From contig CAIFEG010000005.1 in the NCBI GenBank assembly GCA_903789415.1, forward strand, positions 35,314 to 87,328: a stretch of 52,015 nt of DNA. Direction: 5' to 3'. Under the pieces are notes generated by a model. It did not search any database. It saw only the letters and a list, made by a program, of their open reading frames with translations, and was not told the DNA's origin. Source of the stretch: an uncultured Eggerthellaceae bacterium (GTDB lineage Bacteria; Actinomycetota; Coriobacteriia; Coriobacteriales; Eggerthellaceae). The translations under genes and the position numbers were made by a program. This document shows positions 31,556 to 40,028 of this stretch, one piece after another; the stretch's first letter is position 1, and each line of letters starts with the position of its first letter.

Positions 31556-33067
31556 ATGGCGTCATCAAAAAATGCGCACGTAACGACCATCACCATGGGA
31601 GCCACCGATGCTCCCGACGCAGTATATGATGCGCGAGCTCTTGGTAAACCAAAAATGCTGCTTTTCGGTTTGCAGCATATGTTCGCGATGTTCGGCGCAA
31701 CCATTCTGGTGCCCGTCGTCACGGGTCTTTCAATTTCAGCAACGCTGCTTTTTGCAGGACTCGGAACGCTGCTCTTTCATTTCATCTCACAACGCAAGGT
31801 ACCCGCATTCTTGGGCTCTTCGTTTGCTTTTATTGCAGGTTATGCAGCTATCGCACCCAATGGTGAGCCAGAGCTTTTGCCCTATGCCTGTTTAGGCGTG
31901 GCGTGCGCAGGGCTTCTGTATCTTGTGCTTTCAGCGCTCTTTAAGGCGTTTGGTGCACAGCGCGTTATGCAATTCTTTCCTCCAGTTGTAACAGGTCCTA
32001 TCGTCATTGCAATTGGCCTTACGCTTGCAAGTTCGGCTATCACAAACTGCTCAACAAACTGGATTGTCGCCATCGTCGCGATTGCCACCATTGTTATATG
32101 CAACATTTGGGGCAAGGGCATGATTAAAATTATCCCGATTTTAATGGGCGTGGTTGTCGCATACGCATTCGCTGCAGCTGTTGGAGAAGTTGACTGGTCA
32201 GGCGTGCAAAGCGCGGCATGGATTGGCTTGCCAGTGCTCTGGGATAACACCGTGTTTTCTATTTTTGGAAGCAATTTTAATGGCGCCCTTGCAACCACTG
32301 CAATTATCACCATTGTGCCGATTGCATTCGCCACGATGATTGAACACATTGGTGATATTTCAGCGATTTCATCTACCTGCAACCGTAACTACATTGCAGA
32401 CCCTGGCCTTCATCGAACCTTGCTTGGCGATGGACTTGCGACGATTCTTGCATCTCTTTTTGGTGCGCCTGCAAACACAACCTACGGCGAAAATACGGGC
32501 GTGCTTGCACTCACCCATGTGTTTGACCCGCGCGTGGTGCGTATCGCCGCATGCTTTGCAATCTTGTTTTCGTTTTGCCCCAAGTTTTCGGCCATCATCG
32601 GAGCCATGCCTGCCTGCGTCATCGGCGGTGTTTCACTGGTGCTCTACGGCATGATTTCTGCCGTTGGTATCCGCAACTTAGTCGAAAACCACGTAGACCT
32701 TTCGAAAAGCCGCAACATCATTGTGACGGCACTTATTCTGGTACTTTCTATTGGTATCGCTTACAGCGATGCAGGCGCAATCATCATCAACGTTGGACCG
32801 ACGGTAATTTCGCTCTCTGGCCTGGCTGTAGGGTCGCTTGTGGGCATCATTATGAATGCCATCATGCCCGGTAAAATTGGCTATAAGAACTTAGCAGACA
32901 CGGGAATTCCTGAGCTTGCGCAGACCCCCGAAGAAATCGAAGCTGAGAAAGAGAATAATCCGAAAACCCCTGCATGGGCAGGCGTGGGAGAAAGCGCGAG
33001 CGCAACACGTACACCTACCGACTCTGAGATAAGCAAAACTTCCGGATCAGGAACAGACCAACACTAA
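31556..33067 (+). CDS. uraA: Uracil permease (NCS2 family)
   Basis: Proton-coupled uracil importer in the cytoplasmic membrane. The 503-residue protein has the NCS2 fold with about 14 hydrophobic segments: LLFGLQHMFAMFGATILVPV at the first helix, FLGSSFAFI (broken helix 3), ATTAIITIVPIAFATMIEHI and the substrate-site block NTTYGENTGVLALT, which separates uracil permeases from xanthine/urate ones. The ATG at 31556 has AGGAAAG upstream. The last ~60 residues are a polar tail. It stands alone, convergent with the MBL-fold gene. A link to pyrimidine salvage follows from the family. Confidence 0.93.
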   Translation: MASSKNAHVTTITMGATDAPDAVYDARALGKPKMLLFGLQHMFAMFGATILVPVVTGLSISATLLFAGLGTLLFHFISQRKVPAFLGSSFAFIAGYAAIAPNGEPELLPYACLGVACAGLLYLVLSALFKAFGAQRVMQFFPPVVTGPIVIAIGLTLASSAITNCSTNWIVAIVAIATIVICNIWGKGMIKIIPILMGVVVAYAFAAAVGEVDWSGVQSAAWIGLPVLWDNTVFSIFGSNFNGALATTAIITIVPIAFATMIEHIGDISAISSTCNRNYIADPGLHRTLLGDGLATILASLFGAPANTTYGENTGVLALTHVFDPRVVRIAACFAILFSFCPKFSAIIGAMPACVIGGVSLVLYGMISAVGIRNLVENHVDLSKSRNIIVTALILVLSIGIAYSDAGAIIINVGPTVISLSGLAVGSLVGIIMNAIMPGKIGYKNLADTGIPELAQTPEEIEAEKENNPKTPAWAGVGESASATRTPTDSEISKTSGSGTDQH

Positions 33068-33162
33068 GTAGACAAAACAACGACGTTTATGAACGCTTTT
33101 ACGGTCCCACGAATTCGTTGTAGGCGGTGTTCCGGCGAAACCCCTGAGCTGACTTGAACACA

Positions 33163-33996
33163 TCATGCACGAGCATCTTGAGCACTCAAATTAATTGGTT
33201 CTTTAAATCTTGGAATGATGAGCTTAACCTGCGGGAATTCTGATACCATAAGCCTCTTCAGTTCTGAGAGGCCTACCCTTTGAGATATGGGCGGAAATGA
33301 ATTGTCAAAATGCGAGGCAATCACACACTTTGGCTCTAATTGCCGTATGACCTCGCGTGCAAAATCAACCAGGTGCGAACTACCTTGGTACGGTAAGACC
33401 AAGTAGTCAGCTCCTGTAGGATAGCTTTCGGTGGCATCAAGCGAGAGACTTCCTAAAAACACCATCCGTATTGGCGTGCAATCTGCCTCACTTTTACCTG
33501 TGAGCTCATACACAAGTGTTTCATGCTTTTCGCGATAAGCCTGAGACAAGCGTATTATCTGCGGCAAGTTTTTCGCATTCGAAGCAAGATGTGAAGGTGC
33601 GAGTGTCTCTCGAACCAACTTGCTATCGAAATGAATATGACGTCCCTGATAAACCTTTACCTGTATGTCATCAATCGCAAATTCATCACCGGGCGATATG
33701 ACGATGACATTTTCTGTAGAACAACCTGCCGCCTTTAATGCAGGAATCCCACATTCAGTGCAATAAACCACGGCAGGATGCTCAGCAAGAATAGCCGGAA
33801 CTGAAGACAAATGATCGAAGTGGCAATGCGTAATAAGAATATCGCGCACCGCGTGACGGGTTCCTGCCTGCGTAAAATCGTGAACATGTAAGGGATGTTC
33901 GGCGCCCGGCATTCCCAAGAATGGATCAACCAGCAAAGAAGTGCCTGGTGTTTCAAGTAAAAATGAATTTGTTCCGAACCACGTAAGTGTTGTCAT
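33163..33996 (-). CDS. MBL-fold metallo-hydrolase (UlaG-like)
   Basis: About 277 residues. The start is the ATG at 33996 (MTTLTWFGTNSFLLETPGTS), with AAAGGTG upstream; the frame also runs through a foreign upstream scrap (next entry). Metal ligands are visible: THCHFDHLSS (HxHxDH), ECGIPALKAAG, and the downstream Asp/His positions LGSLSLDATES and SHFDN. The first strand WFGTNSFLLE and LLVDPFLG fit the UlaG/beta-lactamase-like hydrolases. The natural substrate is unknown. It follows the PPOX-like gene in the same direction. Confidence 0.9.
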   Translation of the reverse strand: MTTLTWFGTNSFLLETPGTSLLVDPFLGMPGAEHPLHVHDFTQAGTRHAVRDILITHCHFDHLSSVPAILAEHPAVVYCTECGIPALKAAGCSTENVIVISPGDEFAIDDIQVKVYQGRHIHFDSKLVRETLAPSHLASNAKNLPQIIRLSQAYREKHETLVYELTGKSEADCTPIRMVFLGSLSLDATESYPTGADYLVLPYQGSSHLVDFAREVIRQLEPKCVIASHFDNSFPPISQRVGLSELKRLMVSEFPQVKLIIPRFKEPINLSAQDARA

Positions 33997-34119
33997 TGTT
34001 TTCACCTTTGCGCACTTCCCATGAAGCGCCTCATCTGCAATTTCTTCATTGTGGTCTTCATAGTAAAGCTGCGAACCGTATGATTCTGCAGCATCAAAAA
34101 GGCACACCCATACGTATTC
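33997..34119 (-). pseudogene. Scrap of an aldo/keto reductase fused in frame to the MBL-fold gene
   Basis: Read on the minus strand this piece gives LFDAAESYGSQLYYEDHNEE, IADEALHGKCAKVK, clearly the residues 49-80 region of the aldo/keto reductase at 22348. It has no start or remainder. A T5 run just before LFDAAES would need a sixth T to restore the family's FFD, so it is frameshifted as well. It joins the MBL gene without a stop, giving an apparent 314-residue fusion that is probably not translated. Confidence 0.75.
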
Positions 34120-34623
34120 CTATTCCAGTTTCAATTGCTGCCGTGAGCTAAAGCCTTTCTTTTTTAGATCCGATTTCAAGAAGTCATACACCTGGGGTGT
34201 GATCTTGATGAGATTGATTGGTTGCGGCATTTTCTTAAGCGCACCCTCGGGGATATGTTTATGCTCTACCAGCTTGAGATATTCATCTGACCAGGGTTCG
34301 ACGATCTCTGCCGTACCAGTCACTTGCAATCCAGAGAGGTCACTAAAATTCGTGCTTTCATGATAAATTGCTAAGCACACATGCTTGTTTGTCTCAAGCG
34401 CCTTGAATTTAAGTCCCCCTTCAGAAAAGAGATAAAAGCTTCCATTGACGTAGTTATATTCAATCGGTGTACAGCGAACGAAATCACCAGAAGCTGTTGC
34501 GAGCGCACAAATTTTGTGCTTGTCCAGAAACGCCTCGATTTCTTTCAAAAGGTCTTCCCTATTCATCTTTTTGGAATCCTTGTCTTTCGAAATCCAAAAA
34601 TTTGCCGCTGCTTTGTAATCCAT
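34120..34623 (-). CDS. Pyridoxamine 5'-phosphate oxidase family (flavin/nucleotide-binding) protein
   Basis: The 167-residue split-barrel protein has LLKEIEAFLDKHKICALATA, SGDFVRCTPIEYNYVNGSFY, LFSEGGLKFKALETNKHVCL and LSGLQVTGTAEIVE, the usual PPOX-like arrangement that binds FMN, F420 or heme. The ligand cannot be told. No C-terminal PdxH block is present, so it is not a vitamin B6 enzyme. GGAGGC precedes the ATG. It is first in a minus-strand pair with the MBL-fold gene. Confidence 0.9.
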   Translation of the reverse strand: MDYKAAANFWISKDKDSKKMNREDLLKEIEAFLDKHKICALATASGDFVRCTPIEYNYVNGSFYLFSEGGLKFKALETNKHVCLAIYHESTNFSDLSGLQVTGTAEIVEPWSDEYLKLVEHKHIPEGALKKMPQPINLIKITPQVYDFLKSDLKKKGFSSRQQLKLE

Positions 34624-34821
34624 GGAATGCCTCCAATTGGTACGTTTCGATTTTATGTATTTCTGTTCTCTTCTGAATATAGTTCAAAAAATTTTGCCCG
34701 AAATGAAACTTCGTTAATGTTTCAGTTGTGGGCTATTCCCCAACATTTGAAAAATAACTAAAGCAAACCAAATGTAAGAGGATTCAGGAATTTTTCTCCA
34801 TCTTCGAACATTCTCTAGACA

Positions 34822-34845
34822 AAAAGTTAGCCAAGGCTTACTTTT
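34822..34845. promoter_or_regulatory. DtxR/IdeR-like iron box upstream of feoAB
   Basis: Arms AAAAGTTAGCC and GGCTTACTTTT, separated by AA, form a palindrome with 10 of 11 positions matching. The core GTTAGCC-AA-GGCTTAC resembles the DtxR/IdeR consensus (TTAGGTTAGSCTAACCTAA). It lies 40 bases before the feoAB start, so repression by an iron-loaded DtxR-type protein is likely. That regulator is not in the window. Confidence 0.6.
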
Positions 34846-34884
34846 ACATCGATAAAAACTTTTGAAAAGATTCGATGTATACAC

Positions 34885-37299
34885 GTGGTAACAGAAACAA
34901 TAGAAACAAAATCAGAGCTTTCTCTTTCAGATCTTAAACAAGGCTCTACCTGCCGCGTCCGTTCTGTAGCAGGTAAAGGCGCACTTCGCCAGCACCTTTT
35001 AGACATGGGCGTAACTCCTCACACACCGATGCGGCTGCTTGAATCGGCACCTTCTGGCGATCCTCTACGGTTTGCGCTTCGAGGATACGATCTCACTCTA
35101 CGGCGCAGTGAAGCGGCACTTGTTTCGGTGGATTCGATCGATCAAGATTCACCAAAAACAATCAGATCTGCTGCGACAAACAGCACGACATACAGTAATA
35201 ACCTTTTTCAGCACACCGATCACCCGGGGTTAGGGGAAGACGGAATTTACCATGTGCGCGAAGGGAACAAACAACCTGCCGTGCCTGAAGGTGCCACCCT
35301 CAAATTTGCACTTGTCGGCAACCAAAATTGCGGAAAGACGACTCTATTTAACCAGCTCACGGGTTCAAATCAGCATGTGGGAAATTTTCCAGGTGTCACC
35401 GTCACAGGAACTTCAGGTGCAATTCGAGGAGAAAAATATACCGAGATCACCGACCTGCCGGGTATCTATTCGCTTTCTCCGTACAGCTCAGAGGAAATTG
35501 TAAGTCGCGAGTTTGTTCTACACACTCATCCCCATGCGATCATCAACGTGGTAGACGCAACAAACCTCAGTCGAAACCTCTACCTCACCACCCAGCTACT
35601 GGAACTGGGAATTCCCATGGTTATCGCACTCAACATGATGGATGAGGTGACGCAAAACGGCGGCTATGTGCATGTGAACCGGATGGAGCGTCTGCTGGGT
35701 GTGCCCGTCGTCCCCATCAGCGCTGCAAATGGTCAAGGAATAGAGGAACTGAAAGATCACGCGATGCATGTCGCACGCTATCAAGAATTCTATGGAGTCT
35801 CAACTGCAGGTTCAAAAGACCGTCTGGTAAAGGAAGTTTCAGCTTGCACTGATGCAATCTCGCAAATCGTCAATATCAGTTCGAAAGCTGCCGGTGTTCC
35901 CGTTCGTTTCGCTGCTGCAAAACTTGTAGAAGGTGACAAACGGATCACTTCCGCCGTGATGATGGAGCCATCTCAACGACCGCTCGTGGATGCATGTATT
36001 TCCCGCCTGGAAAGCTCTGAAGACATGGATGCAGCCTGCGCTGTTGCTACTGCCCGCTATACCATTGCAGATAGCCTTGTGAAAAATTGCGTTGAATTGC
36101 CAAGTGCGAGCACAGAATATGCCCTGAGCACAAAGATAGACAAGGTGCTCACGGGTAAACATACGGCAATCCCGTGCTTTATCGGCGTTATGGCTGCGAT
36201 CTTCTATCTTACGTTTAGTCTCATCGGCCCCGCCTTACAGAATCTCATGGAGCTGGGCATTAATGCGCTTTCGGATGTGACCGCGCAAGCCTTAGAAGCG
36301 GCCGGCGTAAATCAAGTCGTACGATCTCTTATCGTCGACGGCATATTCCAAGGAATTGGCGCAGTGCTTCTATTCCTGCCCATTATCGTCACACTGTTTC
36401 TGTTTCTTTCTTTGCTCGAGGACACGGGCTACATGGCACGTGTGGCGTACGTCGCAGACGGAGCACTTCGCCATCTGGGACTTTCAGGCAGACCAGTTAT
36501 GCCCCTTCTTTTGGGTATGGGATGTACCGTTCCGGCGGTCATGTCTACGAGGACGCTCCCCTCCCAGCGCGATCGCAAACTCACCGTGATGCTTACGCCC
36601 TTTATGGGATGCTCGCCGAAACTTGCAATCTACGCATTTTTGGCTTCAGCTTTCTTCCCACAAAATGCAGCGATGGTAATGATGCTCGTGTATTTAGCGG
36701 GCATTGGCTGCGGAATTGGCGTTGCCCTGGTGGCGAAGCATACCGTATTTACCGGCGAAGCAGTGCCTTTTATGATGGAGCTTCCTCCCTACCGAGTGCC
36801 CAGCGCCCGAAGTGTGGGTCGATTAGTGTGGTTAAAATCAAAAGATTTTCTTCGGCGCGCCTTTACCGTTATTTTTGCTGCCACGGTTTTGACATGGTTT
36901 TTAGAAAGCTTTAGCCCTGGTCTAGAAATGGTCTCAGACCCCTCGCAGAGTATTCTTGCTGCAGGCGCAGGAGTCATTGCTCCCCTATTTGCACCGATCG
37001 GGCTTGGAGATTGGAGACTTGTGGTCACGTTGTTTTCCGGCTTCATTGCCAAAGAAACGGTTGTATCCACACTCACCTTGCTCGTTGGCGGCGTTGCTTC
37101 AATCGCCGCTCTACCTGCGGCGACGGCAGCTGCACTCATGACGTTCATTTTGCTTTATACTCCCTGCGTTGCCGCAATTGATGCGGTCAGGCGCGAAATG
37201 GGCGGCAAATGGGCCCTCGGAATGGTGGGTTTTCAATGCACGCTGGCATGGGTCGCCGCCTTTGTGGTGCACGGAATTGTTATCCTTGCAGGCATATAA
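34885..37299 (+). CDS. feoB: Ferrous iron transporter, FeoA-FeoB fusion
   Basis: Imports Fe(II) across the cytoplasmic membrane. The 804-residue protein starts at GTG 34885. Residues ~13-88 form an SH3-like FeoA domain (LSDLKQGSTCRVRSVAGKG, LDMGVTPHTPMRLL). After a ~50-residue linker comes the FeoB G domain with LVGNQNCGKTTLFNQLTG (G1), NFPGVTVTGTSG (G2), DLPGIYSLSPYSSEE (G3) and ALNMMDE (G4). The membrane part follows, with GMGCTVPAVMSTRTL, TPFMGCSPKLAIYA and a C-terminal FIAKETVVSTLTLL helix. FeoA and FeoB are separate genes in most species, so the fusion is distinctive. The DtxR-like box upstream fits iron control. Confidence 0.95.
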   Translation: MVTETIETKSELSLSDLKQGSTCRVRSVAGKGALRQHLLDMGVTPHTPMRLLESAPSGDPLRFALRGYDLTLRRSEAALVSVDSIDQDSPKTIRSAATNSTTYSNNLFQHTDHPGLGEDGIYHVREGNKQPAVPEGATLKFALVGNQNCGKTTLFNQLTGSNQHVGNFPGVTVTGTSGAIRGEKYTEITDLPGIYSLSPYSSEEIVSREFVLHTHPHAIINVVDATNLSRNLYLTTQLLELGIPMVIALNMMDEVTQNGGYVHVNRMERLLGVPVVPISAANGQGIEELKDHAMHVARYQEFYGVSTAGSKDRLVKEVSACTDAISQIVNISSKAAGVPVRFAAAKLVEGDKRITSAVMMEPSQRPLVDACISRLESSEDMDAACAVATARYTIADSLVKNCVELPSASTEYALSTKIDKVLTGKHTAIPCFIGVMAAIFYLTFSLIGPALQNLMELGINALSDVTAQALEAAGVNQVVRSLIVDGIFQGIGAVLLFLPIIVTLFLFLSLLEDTGYMARVAYVADGALRHLGLSGRPVMPLLLGMGCTVPAVMSTRTLPSQRDRKLTVMLTPFMGCSPKLAIYAFLASAFFPQNAAMVMMLVYLAGIGCGIGVALVAKHTVFTGEAVPFMMELPPYRVPSARSVGRLVWLKSKDFLRRAFTVIFAATVLTWFLESFSPGLEMVSDPSQSILAAGAGVIAPLFAPIGLGDWRLVVTLFSGFIAKETVVSTLTLLVGGVASIAALPAATAAALMTFILLYTPCVAAIDAVRREMGGKWALGMVGFQCTLAWVAAFVVHGIVILAGI

Positions 37300-37608
37300 A
37301 AATTTGGATGTCATGCAAGAGATGAAACATCACCTAGCTCGTACCTTTGGCAGAAGATTAAAGGAATATCAGCAAAGAGATGCCCCAGATAACACTACTT
37401 TGGATACATCTCAGATTATTCACAGAAATAAACCGAATAAAGCAATTTTATTGTTCACCTGCAAGAATAAATCACCATGTATATTGCATGTATAATTGAA
37501 ACAGAGTTTAGGTTGCATAGATCTCTCATAGAGTTTCAGCGTAAATAACAAATGCCCAAGCAAATTTCTCACAGTGCTGTGGATTTTAGAAAGAAGGAAG
37601 GGATCAAT
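37300..37608. other. Gap between feoAB and the His-tailed MarR gene, with promoter signals
   Basis: TATAAT at 37491-37496 is a likely -10 for the downstream gene. The heptamer ATGTATA occurs at 37477 and 37488 as a direct repeat one helical turn apart, overlapping that -10. A possible 60-codon frame from the ATG at 37313 (QEMKHHLARTFGRRLKEYQQ) has no clear ribosome binding site and I do not call it. Confidence 0.35.
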
Positions 37609-38097
37609 TTGAACGATCAAGAACGCACGCTCGCGCAATTGAAGAAAGCGAGCAAACTTTCCCGCCTTGCGTTTCACAAGTACGGACCCAGAAGCTACAA
37701 GCGCGGTGTAGGAGCACTTCTAAGATATCTGGACGAACACAATGAAGCACCGCAATCTGACCTGACCGTCGCTTTAGGCTGCGACCGCAGCGCCCTGAAG
37801 GACGTCGTTCTCAAGGCAAAGCACAACGGCTACGTCACCATAAAGGACGGTGACAAGAAGCATTTATACATCGTATCTTTGACCGACGAAGGCAAAGATG
37901 TCGCAGAGAAGCGTGCCAAAGCTAACGCCGAAGCTGCTGAGAAGATTCTTGAAGGCCTTTCTGCCGACGACCAGGCCGAGCTCGACCGTCTCACCGAAAA
38001 GCTCATCGTATCCCTGAAAGATCAAGGTATTGATGGGAAGAAAAAAGGCCGTAAGGATCATCACGGTCATCATCACCACCATCATCATCGCCATTAA
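37609..38097 (+). CDS. MarR-like winged-helix regulator with poly-histidine tail
   Basis: About 162 residues. A TTG at 37609 with GGAAGG seven bases upstream is preferred; the frame extends 19 codons further to an ATG. The core is a winged helix (GVGALLRYLDEHNEAPQSDL, GCDRSALKDVVLKAKHNGYV, KKHLYIVSLTDEGKDVAEKR), then a long helix, and the tail KDHHGHHHHHHHRH. The tail should bind Ni, Zn, Co or Fe, so the protein is probably a metal-responsive regulator or a metal-buffering sensor. It lies directly after feoAB in the same direction and before the ABC exporter-type pair, both candidates for its regulon. Confidence 0.88.
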   Translation: MNDQERTLAQLKKASKLSRLAFHKYGPRSYKRGVGALLRYLDEHNEAPQSDLTVALGCDRSALKDVVLKAKHNGYVTIKDGDKKHLYIVSLTDEGKDVAEKRAKANAEAAEKILEGLSADDQAELDRLTEKLIVSLKDQGIDGKKKGRKDHHGHHHHHHHRH

Positions 38098-38229
38098 AAG
38101 CTTTTGCTTGCCACGTAGCTTTCTAGAGTGAAAGCTACGGAATATTCCCTGATGAGTAAGCTCATGTTTGAGCGACAATGTTTTCAGCAGAGCAATAAAA
38201 TAACGAGCGAAAATCATCCAACAAGCAAC

Positions 38230-38264
38230 AAGCCCCGGAACAAGACGGTTTCGGGGCTTTTCCT
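38230..38264 (+). terminator. Rho-independent terminator after the His-tailed MarR gene
   Basis: AAGCCCCG ... CGGGGCTT forms an 8-bp stem around a 14-base loop, followed by TTTTCC. It lies between the converging MarR-like gene and the minus-strand ABC transporter. On the minus strand the tail is weaker. Confidence 0.75.
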
Positions 38265-38285
38265 ATCCGCTTTAAGATTTCACTT

Positions 38286-40028
38286 TCAGCATTCGGTGCC
38301 AATTCCCCATTTCAGAGCATGACGTCGGTTATCAATGAAGTTTGCGTAGATACCCGGCTCGCGTGCGAGTTGCTCAGGCGTACCGCGCTGTACAATTCGT
38401 CCCCTGTCCAGTACAAGAATCTGGTCGGCGTTGCGTACCGTCTTCAGGCGATGGGCGATCATAACGACAGTCTTCTGCTGGGTCAGAGCCTCAATGGCAA
38501 TTTGAAGTTTATTTTCATTTTCGGGATCAACATTGGCCGTAGCCTCATCCAACAAGACGATCGGTGCATCCTTCAGAAGCGCTCGCGCAATCGAAATCCG
38601 CTGACGCTGTCCACCTGAAAGTTTCGCTCCTCCTTCGCCGATTATTGTCTGATACCCTTCGGGCAGCTCCTCGATGAAATCGTCGCAGCATGCCTTCTTT
38701 GCAGCCTCTACCACTTCGTCATATAAAGCATCCGAGTTACCGAACCGAATATTGTTTTCGATGGTGTCATTAAACAGGTACACGTCCTGAAACACGGCCG
38801 TCATCATATTCATAAGCGAGTCGATTCTATAGTTCCGTACATCTATGCCGCCGATAGACACCGATCCTCCGTCAACATCCCAGAAACGTGAAATCAGGTT
38901 ACACATCGTGGTCTTTCCCGAACCTGACGGTCCCACGATCGCCGTCATTGCGCGGTCAGGCATCTCTACCGTCACGTCATCAATTACACGTTGGCGTTCA
39001 TAGGAGAATTCCACATCCTTGAACGTGATGTCGAAAGTTTCAGGAACGTTGACCACGTTACCCTCTTTCAGAATCGGTGCATCATCCAGGCTGCGTACCT
39101 GCTTGAGCGATGCGTCGACGATGCGCAGACCAGCAAGTGAGCTGCCAGCGCTCTTGAGCTGCCCAAAAATCATGAACGACAGGATGATACACACCAAGCA
39201 GTTCGCCAACGGTAAACCCTGAAAACAGAACTGCCACAATGCGAGGATCATCATGGTTACGCTTATTAGATCGAGCACTATTTGTTGCAGCGCAATCAGC
39301 GGCGTGACGCCTACCTCAACCGCCATATTCTTCTTGTAGCTGTTTTCGATGGCTTCCTGCACTTTGGCTTCAGAGTCACGATGTAAATTAAATGCCTTTA
39401 CCACACCCATTCCCTGCACATACTCAAGTAAAGTTTCAACCAGATTCGCCTGAGCTTGTTGACGCGAAGGCACGGCAGCGTTCGCCTTTTTCTCCATCAG
39501 CGTGGTGACCAGAAGAAAAAGCAAGAATCCTACTACAGCGAGAAGACCAATCTGCCAGTTGAAGAACATCATCGCGATGACAAAGACGATAGTATCCAGA
39601 AAACCACCAAGCATGTTCACCAGCACGATGGGGACCATGTTTTCCACATCGTCGAGCGTCGTGGTCTCAAGTGCGGTAATGCGTCCGAGACTATTGTCGT
39701 TGAAATACCCCATGGGCATCTTCATAAGCCGCTCGCCAATCCTGATGCGTTCGTTAGCGATCATGAAGTAGCTCGCGTGGGTACGTTGCAATTGTGAAAA
39801 GTACTGTGTAACGATACGTCCGATGACGCTTATCAGCATGATTCCGAGAACCAGCAGCGCAACTGATGGGTTCATACGCCCTTCGACGAGCGCCGCGAAG
39901 ACCAGATAGAGTGCGACAATGACCAGTGCGTAAAACAGGGAGTAAATAAATCCGACGATGATGGACTTCTTGATGTTGCCCTGTTCTGTGCCTGCGAAGT
40001 CCCAAATTGTCTTAAATGAGCCTAGCAT
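38286..40028 (-). CDS. ABC transporter, fused membrane and ATPase domains, second subunit
   Basis: The 580-residue protein has about six membrane helices in the first 300 residues (FIYSLFYALVIVALYLVFAA, FLDTIVFVIAMMFF, IGLLAVVGFLLFLLVTT). The ATPase follows: GPSGSGKTT (Walker A), KLSGGQRQRISIARAL (signature), IVLLDEATANVD (Walker B) and MIAHRLKTV (H loop). It overlaps the start of the companion gene at 40022 by 7 bases, so they form a heterodimer. Architecture and AraC/ECF neighbours resemble IrtAB/YbtPQ-type transporters, exporter-folded proteins that import siderophores. Export of a peptide or drug is the main alternative. Confidence 0.9.
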   Translation of the reverse strand: MLGSFKTIWDFAGTEQGNIKKSIIVGFIYSLFYALVIVALYLVFAALVEGRMNPSVALLVLGIMLISVIGRIVTQYFSQLQRTHASYFMIANERIRIGERLMKMPMGYFNDNSLGRITALETTTLDDVENMVPIVLVNMLGGFLDTIVFVIAMMFFNWQIGLLAVVGFLLFLLVTTLMEKKANAAVPSRQQAQANLVETLLEYVQGMGVVKAFNLHRDSEAKVQEAIENSYKKNMAVEVGVTPLIALQQIVLDLISVTMMILALWQFCFQGLPLANCLVCIILSFMIFGQLKSAGSSLAGLRIVDASLKQVRSLDDAPILKEGNVVNVPETFDITFKDVEFSYERQRVIDDVTVEMPDRAMTAIVGPSGSGKTTMCNLISRFWDVDGGSVSIGGIDVRNYRIDSLMNMMTAVFQDVYLFNDTIENNIRFGNSDALYDEVVEAAKKACCDDFIEELPEGYQTIIGEGGAKLSGGQRQRISIARALLKDAPIVLLDEATANVDPENENKLQIAIEALTQQKTVVMIAHRLKTVRNADQILVLDRGRIVQRGTPEQLAREPGIYANFIDNRRHALKWGIGTEC

